In this document: in pieces, positions 1-7,077 of the stretch
Layout: every line of letters begins with the position of its first letter
Numbering within the stretch: the stretch's first letter is position 1
From: Weeksellaceae bacterium
GTDB lineage: Bacteria; Bacteroidota; Bacteroidia; Flavobacteriales; Weeksellaceae
Length of the DNA: 11,450 nucleotides
NCBI GenBank assembly: GCA_022701475.1
Contig: JAKOOI010000007.1
Location: 1 to 11,450 of the forward strand
Direction of reading: 5' to 3'
Program-made: the position numbers and the translations under genes
Notes under the pieces: generated by a model
Database searches by the model: none
What the model saw: the letters and a program-made list of their open reading frames with translations, nothing else
Told to the model about the DNA's origin: nothing

Positions 1-39
1 CCCAAGTCCTAATTTATCAATTCCTTCCGCCCATTTCAT
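1..39 (-). CDS. rodA: RodA, SEDS peptidoglycan glycosyltransferase (first 13 codons only)
   Basis: Only the N-terminus is in the window; the gene runs off the left edge. Reading leftward from an ATG at 39-37 gives MKWAEGIDKLGLG, which resembles the start of flavobacterial RodA proteins just before the first membrane helix. RodA is the polytopic membrane glycosyltransferase that polymerises lipid II and works as a complex with PBP2. The ATG overlaps the TGA stop of the PBP2 gene in an ATGA arrangement (39-36), so the two are probably translationally coupled. The identification rests on 13 residues plus the conserved mreBCD-mrdA-rodA order; the rest of the gene cannot be assessed here. Confidence 0.75.
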   Translation of the reverse strand, partial: MKWAEGIDKLGLG

Positions 40-2072
40 TGTTTCACCGGTTTTTTATTGGCATTCTTTTTTTCCTCATCTATCTTTTTCTGCAGTTTTG
101 CTTTCTGCTCTTTGATCCGCTGTAAGCTGTCCTGTATTCTTTTCTGCTTTATAGAATCCTGGCTGGGCTTATAGAGGCCTTTCCTTTTCAGATCGGCAAT
201 CCATTGCCGCTTATATTCAGGCATAAAACTGGAAGTCACCATTTTTTTGTACAGGTGCTCGCGTTTTACATCACCGGTAATATACTTCTCGGCAATAACG
301 GTAGCGGCAGGGCCTGCCCATGTCGCTCCGAAACCGGCGTGTTCCATTACTGCCGCCACTACAATCTTGGGCTTATCGGCAGGCGCAATCAGTACGAAGA
401 TGGAATTGTCTTTTCCCTGCGGCACCTGGGCCGTACCGGTTTTGGCCAGCTGGGTAAAATCGCTGGATTTTAATCCGTGTGCCGTCCCTCTAAGTACAAC
501 CGCCTCCATACCTTTCAGTACGGGATCGAAGTGTTTTTTATCCACCAGGGTCTGGTGCTTCTTTTTGAATCTTGGGTCCGGATTTGGTTTCCCGTCGATG
601 GCTTTTACAATATGCGGCGTATAATACCAGCCCTTGTTGGCAATGGCAGATACGTAATTGGCAAGCTGAAGAGGAGTTACCAGCACATCCCCCTGCCCCA
701 TTCCGTTGTAAATGGCACCGGTGGACATTTCATCCCAGTTTTTCAGATCGGCTCTCTTGGAACCGCTGGCTTTGATGATAGCCTTGAATCTCTTTTCATA
801 AAAATCACCGGAAGGGATCCTTCCCTTGCCACCCACGGCAAAGTCATTATTTAAAAATTCCCCGACGCCGAAGCTGCTCATGATTTTTTTCCATTCATCC
901 ACGCCCCGCGAAGGATTTCCGGGATATTTTTTGATGATGGCAATAAAGGCGTATGTAAAAAAACAGTTGCTGGAAACCTGTATGGAAGGAATCAGCGGAT
1001 CTGCCCCGCCATGGCCTTTGATTCTTTTCCCTTTGTAATAAAATCCGCCGCCGCAGGGAAAAATGGTATTTTCATCCATCACGCCCATCTGCATGGCTGC
1101 CAGGGCGGTTAACAGCTTGAATGTGGAACCCGGAGGGTATGCCGCCTGCAGTGACCGGTCGAAAGTCGGTTTATTTTCATAAATGGTATCCTTGGATAAG
1201 GCATACAGGTTCCTGGATTTATTGGGGCCGGTAAAAAGATTGGGATCGATATCCGGGCCTGTAGCGGCCACTAATACTTCTCCGTTATTCGGGTCAATGG
1301 CCACAATGGCACCGTGCTTGTTTACCAGCATTTCTTCGGCAATCCGCTGCAGGTCGTAGTCAATCGTAAGGGTAATATCTTTTCCGGTAATCACGTCTTT
1401 ATCCAATGACCCGTTTTTATAGGGCCCGACGTTCCGGAGCCTGATGTCTTTCTGGATATAATTGATGCCTTTTATTCCGCGGAGCTCCTTTTCATACGCC
1501 TTTTCGATTCCTGTTTTCCCTATGAAGTCGCCCGGCAGGTAATAGGCCGAATCTTTTTTGATTTCCCGTTCGTTCACTTCACTGGTATAGCCGAGAAGGT
1601 TTCCGGAAGTGGATACTTCATACTGGCGCTGAGGCCTGGATACGATGCTGAATGCGGGATATTTGAATATGATTTCCTGAACCCTTGCGATATCCTCGCG
1701 GCTTAGGTTTTTCATAAACGTCATCGGTGTCAGCCTGGAATAATATTTTTCCTTTTTGATGTTTTCAATAGTCTTGATAAAATCATTTTTCGAAACCTTC
1801 ATCAGGTTACAGAACCCTACGGTATCAAAGTCCGGCCTCATCAGGGCCTGGGTAAAGGAGATCTCATAGGCCGGCTGGTTCCCGACAAGAATCTTTCCGT
1901 TCCGGTCAAAAATAACACCCCGCTGGGGAATGATATACTCGGTCTTGATGGAAGTATTGGCTGCATTAAGTGCGTAACGGTCTGTAAGAAGCTGTAAATA
2001 GGCAATGCGCGCCACAAAAATGAGGGCGATCACGATAAGAGCCGATAAAATCTTTAAATAACGTGTGTTCAA
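36..2072 (-). CDS. mrdA: Penicillin-binding protein 2 (elongasome transpeptidase)
   Basis: Class B PBP of 678 aa that cross-links peptidoglycan during lateral-wall growth; it is anchored in the inner membrane with its catalytic domain in the periplasm. Visible parts are a single N-terminal TM helix (about 7-27), the non-catalytic pedestal domain with its IPQRGVIFDRNG motif (48-59), and the transpeptidase domain. The acyl-enzyme motif is STFK (S316, K319), followed by SSN (367-369) and KTGT (544-547), all intact. After about residue 630 comes a charged Lys/Gln/Glu-rich tail that looks helical. The start is TTG at 2072-2070, overlapping the mreD stop as TTGA; no ATG or GTG lies nearby, and the N-terminus MNTRYLKIL fits the family. 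It is fourth in the mre operon, directly before rodA. Identification is secure; only the start codon rests on context. Confidence 0.96.
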   Translation of the reverse strand: MNTRYLKILSALIVIALIFVARIAYLQLLTDRYALNAANTSIKTEYIIPQRGVIFDRNGKILVGNQPAYEISFTQALMRPDFDTVGFCNLMKVSKNDFIKTIENIKKEKYYSRLTPMTFMKNLSREDIARVQEIIFKYPAFSIVSRPQRQYEVSTSGNLLGYTSEVNEREIKKDSAYYLPGDFIGKTGIEKAYEKELRGIKGINYIQKDIRLRNVGPYKNGSLDKDVITGKDITLTIDYDLQRIAEEMLVNKHGAIVAIDPNNGEVLVAATGPDIDPNLFTGPNKSRNLYALSKDTIYENKPTFDRSLQAAYPPGSTFKLLTALAAMQMGVMDENTIFPCGGGFYYKGKRIKGHGGADPLIPSIQVSSNCFFTYAFIAIIKKYPGNPSRGVDEWKKIMSSFGVGEFLNNDFAVGGKGRIPSGDFYEKRFKAIIKASGSKRADLKNWDEMSTGAIYNGMGQGDVLVTPLQLANYVSAIANKGWYYTPHIVKAIDGKPNPDPRFKKKHQTLVDKKHFDPVLKGMEAVVLRGTAHGLKSSDFTQLAKTGTAQVPQGKDNSIFVLIAPADKPKIVVAAVMEHAGFGATWAGPAATVIAEKYITGDVKREHLYKKMVTSSFMPEYKRQWIADLKRKGLYKPSQDSIKQKRIQDSLQRIKEQKAKLQKKIDEEKKNANKKPVKQ

Positions 2073-2575
2073 ACTTTCTGTTTGATTTTAAATATTAATG
2101 CATAGATAACGATAAATACGAAAGATATGATGCTTGTTACCGTTACATTCAGCAATATTTCAAAAAACCTGCTCAGCTTAAAAAATTCAATATACTGTAC
2201 CAACAGCTGATGCAGAAAAATACTGGTAAACAAAAAGAGCAAAAACTGCGCCCATTGCAGGGACTGAAAAGAGAAAAAATCGGTGGAGGTGTCGGTAGAG
2301 GTTCTGAAAATCAAGGTCCTGAAATAGGCCACTACCGTTGTGGCAAAAGCATTGATGCCCCAGGAATAGAGAAAAGCATCTACCGAAAGCCCGATAAGGA
2401 AGCTCAGGGCCAGGAACTGGAACCGGTTTCTGAAAAACGGATAGAACATCACAAATACGGGATAGAGCACAGGCGTGTATTTTCCGAACAGGGTAATCCT
2501 GTTCAGTACGAAGATCTGCAATGCTACCAGGAACATCATGATCAATATATCCGTAAACAAAGTTCTGCTAATCAT
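2069..2575 (-). CDS. mreD: Rod shape-determining membrane protein MreD
   Basis: Small polytopic inner-membrane protein of 168 aa, near the usual length for the family. About five to six hydrophobic helices are visible (roughly 7-25, 34-47, 52-70, 73-90, 107-124, 137-163). The G-x3-D...G stretch around residues 62-73 (IGLSVDAFLYSWG) is typical of MreD. MreD works with MreC to link cytoplasmic MreB filaments to the periplasmic wall-synthesis enzymes. MreD sequences diverge strongly, so the call depends on length, helix pattern and its position between mreC and the PBP2 gene. Its ATG lies inside the end of mreC (8-base overlap), and its TGA overlaps the TTG start of mrdA, so translation of the set is probably coupled. 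Confidence 0.92.
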   Translation of the reverse strand: MISRTLFTDILIMMFLVALQIFVLNRITLFGKYTPVLYPVFVMFYPFFRNRFQFLALSFLIGLSVDAFLYSWGINAFATTVVAYFRTLIFRTSTDTSTDFFSFQSLQWAQFLLFLFTSIFLHQLLVQYIEFFKLSRFFEILLNVTVTSIISFVFIVIYALIFKIKQKV

Positions 2576-3422
2576 TTTCCTTTTTTATTACCGCCTGCAG
2601 GGTATCCTGAATTTTCTGGACTTCAGCTTTCTTAAGATTTTTTACCACGTAGACTTTATTCAGGGCACCCATTTTCTCACTGAGCTCTACAGAGATATCC
2701 CAGAACCCGGTTTTGTTGTCCACGGAATAGCCTGCAACGGTCCCGATCATCACTCCTTTCGGAAAGATGGCGGATTTTCCGTCCGTTACTATGGTATCAC
2801 CCACTTTCAGGGCTACATACTTAGGGATGTCCGCCAGATGCATTACCCGGGAATTTTCGCCGCTCCAGGTTAAAGTCCCGAAGTATCCGGAATTTTTAAG
2901 TGCCGCATTAATCCTGATTTTATTGACGCTGAGCACCGATTGTACCAATGCGTAACTGTCCGTGGCATTGATAACGATCCCGGCAATTCCTTTCGGAGCC
3001 ATAACCCCCATCTGCGGAAATACGCCGTCCCTCCGGCCCCGGTTGATGGTAAAATAGTTGTTGCGCCTGTTGATGCTGTTGAATACGATTTCACCATCCA
3101 CAAAGGTATAGATCTGGCCGCCGCCCAATGTATCATGTACTTTCCTGAACTGCGGGTTCTTTGATCCCTGCTTTCCATAGAGTTCCAGCATCAGGGTTTT
3201 GTTCTGTTTCACAAGATCCTCATTGATCTGCTTCAGCTTAAGGTAGGAAACCCCCTCGTCGATATATCCGGATACCCGGGAATTCAGCGCAGCCGACTGG
3301 CCCGCAATCCAGGATTGCTGCATTGCGTTTTTAGAGAATATCAGAACCAGAGCAATGATTTGCAGGAATATAAAGAAGACAAAAAGTGCGTTCTTCGAAA
3401 ATAATCTCAGCAAAAATCCCAT
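2568..3422 (-). CDS. mreC: Rod shape-determining protein MreC
   Basis: Protein of 284 aa with a short cytoplasmic N-terminus, one TM helix (about 11-30), a likely coiled coil (about 55-82) and a periplasmic MreC beta-domain (about 100-262). Family-typical segments are INRGRRDGVFPQMGV (126-140), the GIAGIV turn (145-150) and VGDTIVTDG near 207-215 followed by FPKGVMIGTV (220-229). MreC is the periplasmic scaffold that binds and activates PBP2/RodA. The ATG at 3422 follows the mreB stop by 24 bases, with no sign of a separate promoter; the end overlaps mreD by 8 bases. The last ~20 residues are Lys/Glu-rich and look like a lineage-specific tail. Length and domain order match the family. Confidence 0.95.
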   Translation of the reverse strand: MGFLLRLFSKNALFVFFIFLQIIALVLIFSKNAMQQSWIAGQSAALNSRVSGYIDEGVSYLKLKQINEDLVKQNKTLMLELYGKQGSKNPQFRKVHDTLGGGQIYTFVDGEIVFNSINRRNNYFTINRGRRDGVFPQMGVMAPKGIAGIVINATDSYALVQSVLSVNKIRINAALKNSGYFGTLTWSGENSRVMHLADIPKYVALKVGDTIVTDGKSAIFPKGVMIGTVAGYSVDNKTGFWDISVELSEKMGALNKVYVVKNLKKAEVQKIQDTLQAVIKKEND

Positions 3423-3446
3423 TCAGATGTGTCGTAAAAGTTAAAA

Positions 3447-4472
3447 TTATTTAATCAGGAAGTTGAATTTATCCATGTTTTTAAGCGCGATCCCCGTTCC
3501 GCGTACTACGGCTCTCAAAGGATCTTCAGCAACAAAAACAGGAAGCCCGGTCTTTTTATGAAGCCTGTCGGCAAGCCCTCTCAGAAGAGCACCGCCGCCG
3601 GCAAGATAGATCCCGGTCTTGTAAATATCAGCTGCCAGCTCAGGAGGCGTAAGGGAAAGGGTTTCCATTACCGCATCCTCAATCCTGATGATGGATTTGT
3701 CCAGCGCTCTGGCAATCTCTTTGTACCCGACCATGATTTCTTTCGGTTTCCCTGTAATCAGGTCCCTTCCCTGTACCGGAATATCCTCGATATCCACATC
3801 CAGGTCTTCCACGGCAGAACCTACTTCGATTTTGATTCTCTCCGCCGTTCTTTCCCCGATATACAGATTATGGTGGGTTCTCAGGTAATAGGCAATATCA
3901 TTGGTGAATACATCACCGGCAATCTTCACGGATTTATCGCAAACGATACCTCCCAAAGCAACAACGGCAATCTCCGTTGTCCCTCCGCCGATGTCGATGA
4001 TCATGTTTCCTTCAGGCTTCTGGACATCGATCCCAACTCCTATCGCTGCTGCCATCGGCTCATAAATCAGCCTTACTTCTTTGGCATTTACTTTCTGGGC
4101 AGAATCGCGTACCGCTCTCTTTTCCACTTCAGTGATCCCGGAAGGAATACAGATCACAATCCGCAGTGCCGGCTGGATGAATTTGCCTTTAATGCCCGGA
4201 ATTTTCTTGATGAACTCTTTAATCATGTGCTCAGAAGCATGGAAATCGGCAATCACCCCGTCTTTCAGCGGACGGATGGTCTTGATATCCTCATGAGTTT
4301 TCCCCTGCATATGCTTTGCCTGCTCCCCTACTGCGATCGGTCTACCCGTAGAACGTTCAATGGCAACAATAGACGGCTGATCTATAACAATTTTATTATT
4401 ATGGATGATTAGGGTATTGGCAGTACCAAGGTCTATCGCAATTTCCTGCGTAAACATATCGAATAAACTCAT
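3447..4472 (-). CDS. mreB: Rod shape-determining protein MreB (actin-like ATPase)
   Basis: Actin homologue of 341 aa that forms membrane-bound filaments orienting the elongation machinery. The nucleotide-binding signatures are complete: phosphate-1 DLGTANT (14-20), phosphate-2 DIGGGTTEIAV (160-170), the YEPMAAAIG segment with the presumed catalytic Glu138, and the adenosine motif LAGGGALLRGL (290-300). The N-terminus MSLFDMF is a short hydrophobic stretch like the membrane-binding ends seen in this family. The ATG at 4472 gives exactly this conserved start. It is the first gene of the minus-strand mre operon. A TATCTTTG box lies 27 bases upstream, and an AAGGA sits 3 bases before the ATG, closer than a usual Shine-Dalgarno, so its role is doubtful. 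No abnormal residues were seen. Confidence 0.98.
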   Translation of the reverse strand: MSLFDMFTQEIAIDLGTANTLIIHNNKIVIDQPSIVAIERSTGRPIAVGEQAKHMQGKTHEDIKTIRPLKDGVIADFHASEHMIKEFIKKIPGIKGKFIQPALRIVICIPSGITEVEKRAVRDSAQKVNAKEVRLIYEPMAAAIGVGIDVQKPEGNMIIDIGGGTTEIAVVALGGIVCDKSVKIAGDVFTNDIAYYLRTHHNLYIGERTAERIKIEVGSAVEDLDVDIEDIPVQGRDLITGKPKEIMVGYKEIARALDKSIIRIEDAVMETLSLTPPELAADIYKTGIYLAGGGALLRGLADRLHKKTGLPVFVAEDPLRAVVRGTGIALKNMDKFNFLIK

Positions 4473-4499
4473 ATTTCCTTCTGATTTTTTAAAGAGTTA

Positions 4500-4507
4500 C
4501 AAAGATA
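4500..4507 (-). promoter_or_regulatory. Probable mreB operon promoter, -7 element
   Basis: On the minus strand the bases read TATCTTTG, a perfect match to the Bacteroidota -7 consensus TAnnTTTG. The box ends 27 bases before the mreB ATG, which would give a short leader of about 20 bases. No clear TTG/TTTG sits 17-23 bases upstream; only T-rich sequence (TTTCTT) is found there, so the -33 half is weak. The call rests on consensus match and position. Confidence 0.55.
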
Positions 4508-4555
4508 TAAATTTAACATGACCGAAGAAATTTCGCAGCCATATAATTTGGTTAA

Positions 4556-4570
4556 AATTTTATTAAAATT
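4556..4570. repeat. AT-rich inverted repeat upstream of mreB
   Basis: AATTTTA, one central T, then TAAAATT: seven-base arms with perfect complementarity. It lies about 50 bases upstream of the mreB -7 box. It could act as a protein-binding site or an AT-rich upstream promoter element, but such repeats arise easily by chance in AT-rich DNA. Confidence 0.3.
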
Positions 4571-4716
4571 AAAAACAGCTTATTAACTTTCAGTTGAAGT
4601 ATTTACAGGCTTTAATTTAAGCGGGATTGAAGAAAATTAAGATGATCCCAAGGAAGCATTCAGCCGGATCATTTTATGCTGTTTCATGAAATATCTGCCT
4701 GAAGCAAAACCGTCTG

Positions 4717-4875
4717 TCAGGAGTACAATTTGTTTTCCAGTGCCGGGCTGACCGTGATGATAAGGTCTGCAGCATGCTGTATACAATGGAAGTCAATATT
4801 CAGGAATAGTTTTTTACGATAATTATCATATACAGGATCAGGGAGCCTATTGGCAAAAAAAGCGTAAATTTGCAT
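4717..4875 (-). CDS. Small hypothetical ORF or gene remnant upstream of mreB
   Basis: A 52-codon frame runs from ATG at 4875-4873 to TGA at 4719-4717, with a stop two codons before the ATG, so it is not the tail of something longer. The product begins MQIYAFFANRLPDPVYDNYR and ends with a segment containing HAADLIITVSPALENKL. Its codons (CTG, ATC, CCG, GAA, AAC) resemble those of the neighbouring genes. I do not recognise the family. Just past the stop another frame continues with plausible sequence (LLTDGFASGRYFMKQHK) to a TAA at 4639-4637, which could mean a frameshifted remnant. It begins only a few bases from hemA on the opposite strand, overlapping the hemA promoter. It may be a real small gene, a decayed gene or chance; I lean slightly to a remnant. 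Confidence 0.25.
   Translation of the reverse strand: MQIYAFFANRLPDPVYDNYRKKLFLNIDFHCIQHAADLIITVSPALENKLYS
4818..4827. promoter_or_regulatory. Palindrome GATAATTATC upstream of hemA, possible operator
   Basis: GATAATTATC is a perfect 10-base palindrome, about 38 bases upstream of the hemA -7 box. Its half-site GATAAT resembles the repeated unit of classical Fur boxes, and heme synthesis is often iron- or heme-regulated, so an operator is possible. A full Fur box is not present, and Bacteroidota Fur sites are poorly defined, so this is a weak inference. Confidence 0.25.
4865..4872 (+). promoter_or_regulatory. Probable hemA operon promoter, -7 element
   Basis: TAAATTTG matches the Bacteroidota -7 consensus TAnnTTTG exactly. 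It ends 8 bases before the hemA ATG, so transcription would begin at or within a few bases of the start codon, giving a leaderless or nearly leaderless mRNA. No good TTG/TTTG lies at the expected 17-23 base spacing; the nearest TTG (4850-4852) is only 12 bases away. The match could be chance, in which case the true promoter lies further upstream. Confidence 0.45.
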
Positions 4876-4880
4876 CGCTT

Positions 4881-6155
4881 ATGCTACAGTATTCCAACAT
4901 CCATCAGACCTCGAATTTTGCGGTACTTTCCATCAGTTATGAAAAAGCTGATGCCGAGACGCGCGGAAAATTTGCATTTTTTGATGAAAACATCAAAAGT
5001 TTTGTCACCAGGATCCATGATGAAGACCTGGGAGATGCCTTTGTGGTTTCTACCTGTAACAGGACGGAAATCTATACCACTTCTCCCAATTACCTGCTGG
5101 TAGCCGAAGAATACTGCAAGACCATCGGTGTCAACCTGATGGACTTCCTTCAGTTTGCCAATATCCTCACCAAGGAAGAAGCCCTTACCCATCTGTTCCG
5201 GGTGGCGGCCGGACTGGAAAGCCAGATCATCGGTGATTTCGAAATCATCGGCCAGATCAAGAAAGCCTATAACCGTTTCAAAAAGGAAAGAAGGAATTCC
5301 AATCCTTTTCTGGAAAGGGCCATTAACTCTGCCATACAGATTTCGAAGAGAATCAAAAACGAGACGGCGATTTCCAACGGGGCAGCTTCCGTTTCTTACG
5401 CGGCCGTACATTATATCCTGAACAGCCAGAAGAGAATTACCGATAAGAACATCCTTCTCCTGGGTGTAGGGGAAATCGGGCAGAATACCGTAGAAAACCT
5501 GGTAAAGCATGTGTACCAGCCAAAGATCAGGATTGCCAACAGGACTCAGGAAACCGCAGCTAAAATTGCAGACAAGTACCACATCCCGTACATCGATTAT
5601 TCCGAGTTTGATAAGGAGCTTAAAAATACCGATATCCTTATCGTGGCTACAGGTGCAAGACACCCTATTGTCAACAGGTCCCATTTCCCGAACGGAAAGC
5701 AGACACTGGTGATTGACCTTTCCATTCCGCACAACGTTGAAAAAAACGTAACAGAGAATGAAAACGTTACCCTGGTGGATGTGGACGACCTTTCCAAACA
5801 GATCCAGGAAACCATCCAGCAGCGGGAAAAGGAAATCCCAAAAGCAGAAAAGATCATCAAGGAAATGACAAAGGATTTCATGGAGTGGGAGAAAAAAAGG
5901 AGACTGGCCCCGAATATCCATCATTTCAAAGCAGTCCTGAAAAATATGGAGCGCAATGAAATGCACAACTTCTACAGAAAAAATAAATACATCAACATCA
6001 CGGATATGGAACTTTCTGATAAAATGATCCAGAAAATTACCGGCCGCTTTGCAAAATATATCATCGATAATCCTTTGAAAGCCGAAGAAATCAGTAAATT
6101 AATGCACGAAATATTAGTTGAACAACCAAACAACGAATTCAATGAAAAGCATTAG
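4881..6155 (+). CDS. hemA: Glutamyl-tRNA reductase
   Basis: GluTR, 424 aa, a cytoplasmic enzyme that reduces glutamyl-tRNA(Glu) with NADPH to glutamate-1-semialdehyde, the first committed step of C5-pathway heme synthesis. The N-terminal catalytic domain carries the nucleophile Cys59 in STCNRTEIY (57-65) and the conserved HLFRVAAGLESQIIGD stretch (104-119), then EIIGQIKKAY. The NADPH-binding Rossmann loop is GVGEIG (195-200). The C-terminal part (about 315-415) is mostly helical, as expected for the dimerisation domain. The ATG at 4881 gives the usual short lead (MLQYSNIHQTSNFAVLSISY) into the first beta strand; no other start fits better. It is the first gene of the hem operon, and its last 14 bases overlap the hemC start. 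All key residues are present. Confidence 0.97.
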   Translation: MLQYSNIHQTSNFAVLSISYEKADAETRGKFAFFDENIKSFVTRIHDEDLGDAFVVSTCNRTEIYTTSPNYLLVAEEYCKTIGVNLMDFLQFANILTKEEALTHLFRVAAGLESQIIGDFEIIGQIKKAYNRFKKERRNSNPFLERAINSAIQISKRIKNETAISNGAASVSYAAVHYILNSQKRITDKNILLLGVGEIGQNTVENLVKHVYQPKIRIANRTQETAAKIADKYHIPYIDYSEFDKELKNTDILIVATGARHPIVNRSHFPNGKQTLVIDLSIPHNVEKNVTENENVTLVDVDDLSKQIQETIQQREKEIPKAEKIIKEMTKDFMEWEKKRRLAPNIHHFKAVLKNMERNEMHNFYRKNKYINITDMELSDKMIQKITGRFAKYIIDNPLKAEEISKLMHEILVEQPNNEFNEKH

Positions 6156-7050
6156 AATCGGAACCCGGAATTCCGCGCTTGCCCTCTGGCAGGCAAGAGA
6201 AGTGGCCAGGCACCTTCAGAACCAGAATTATTTAACGGAAATCGTTCCCATTGTTTCTTCGGGCGATAAAAACCTGACCCAGCCGCTGTATGCGCTGGGA
6301 ATCACCGGTGTCTTTACCCGTGACCTGGATGTGGCACTCTTAAATGATGAGATTGATATTGCCGTGCACTCCCTGAAAGACGTGCCGACCCAGCTTCCGG
6401 AACATATCGAGCTGATTGCCCATCTGGAAAGGGATTATCCGCAGGATGTCCTGATCAGGAAAGAATCGGCGAAAAATAAGGAATTCCATGAGCTGAAGCT
6501 GGCTACCAGCAGCCTGAGAAGAAGGGCTTTCTGGCTGAAAAACTTCCCGGCTGCCGAATTTTCGGATATCCGCGGAAACATCCAGACCCGGCTTCAGAAA
6601 CTTGAAGAAGAGGATTTCGATGCCACCATTCTTTCGCTGGCCGGGATCAAAAGGATGAACATGGATATCGATTACGAGATGCTCCCGTTCATGATCCCTG
6701 CGGCTTCACAGGGCGTGATTTCCGTAGCCGGGCATTCCGCTAAAAAAGAAATCAATGCCATCATAAGTTCCATCAACCATAAGCCGACGCAGATCTGCGT
6801 GGAAATGGAAAGGAATTTCCTGAGAACACTGGAAGGCGGATGTACGGCACCCATCGGGGCATTTGCCGAAATCTTTGATGACCAGATCCGTTTCAAGGCG
6901 GCACTCTGCTCCCTGGACGGGAAAAGCAGCATTGCCACCGATGAAAATTTCGTTTATAACGAAGAGGAAAACGCCGGTGAAAAGTTTGCTGCCATCGTAC
7001 TCGAAAACGGAGGAAAAGAACTGATGGCCGAAATCAAGAGCCAGCTGTAA
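6142..7050 (+). CDS. hemC: Porphobilinogen deaminase (hydroxymethylbilane synthase)
   Basis: Cytoplasmic enzyme that links four porphobilinogen molecules into the linear tetrapyrrole hydroxymethylbilane. From the ATG at 6142 it is 302 aa and opens with MKSIRIGTRNSALALWQA, the family's N-terminal signature; a TTG at 6118 in the same frame would add eight residues without family support. Other landmarks are IAVHSLKDVPT with catalytic Asp80, the Arg-rich SSLRRRA (123-129) and RGNIQTRL (144-151) segments, and Cys234 in LEGGCTAPIGA, which covalently holds the dipyrromethane cofactor. Residues 187-191 read AASQG where many homologues have a Gly or Ala before QG, a mild variation. The start overlaps hemA by 14 bases and hemD follows after 27 bases, so co-transcription is likely. 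Confidence 0.97.
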   Translation: MKSIRIGTRNSALALWQAREVARHLQNQNYLTEIVPIVSSGDKNLTQPLYALGITGVFTRDLDVALLNDEIDIAVHSLKDVPTQLPEHIELIAHLERDYPQDVLIRKESAKNKEFHELKLATSSLRRRAFWLKNFPAAEFSDIRGNIQTRLQKLEEEDFDATILSLAGIKRMNMDIDYEMLPFMIPAASQGVISVAGHSAKKEINAIISSINHKPTQICVEMERNFLRTLEGGCTAPIGAFAEIFDDQIRFKAALCSLDGKSSIATDENFVYNEEENAGEKFAAIVLENGGKELMAEIKSQL

Positions 7051-7077
7051 TCCTTCTACCCTTTTAATAGTACGCTC

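Larger units (their letters stand above)
4508..4864. other. Divergent intergenic region between mreB and hemA
   Basis: About 350 bases with no confident gene. The mreB-proximal part (4508-4620) is very AT-rich and holds a perfect inverted repeat, AATTTTA-T-TAAAATT, at 4556-4570. The part from about 4621 to 4800 has a coding-like base composition with open stretches in several frames, including a 52-codon minus-strand ORF listed separately. A 10-base palindrome lies at 4818-4827. No tRNA, recognisable riboswitch or Rho-independent terminator was seen. The length is more than two promoters need, which leaves room for regulation or for remnants of a lost gene. Confidence 0.6.

Noticed and set aside
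2210..2635. Plus-strand open frame (141 codons) opposite mreD and the end of mreC
   Set aside because: Very polar, low-complexity product complementary to the hydrophobic MreD helices; no independent support.
3558..4412. Plus-strand open frame (284 codons) opposite mreB
   Set aside because: MreB on the other strand is complete and highly conserved; the antisense product has no recognisable motif.
4884..5966. Long minus-strand open frame (360 codons) opposite hemA
   Set aside because: It lies entirely antisense to a full-length GluTR with all catalytic motifs; the translated text is Cys/Phe-rich and matches no known family, so it is a shadow of hemA codon use.
6118..6141. TTG at 6118 as the hemC start
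   Set aside because: It would add eight polar residues not seen in the family; the ATG at 6142 gives the canonical N-terminus.
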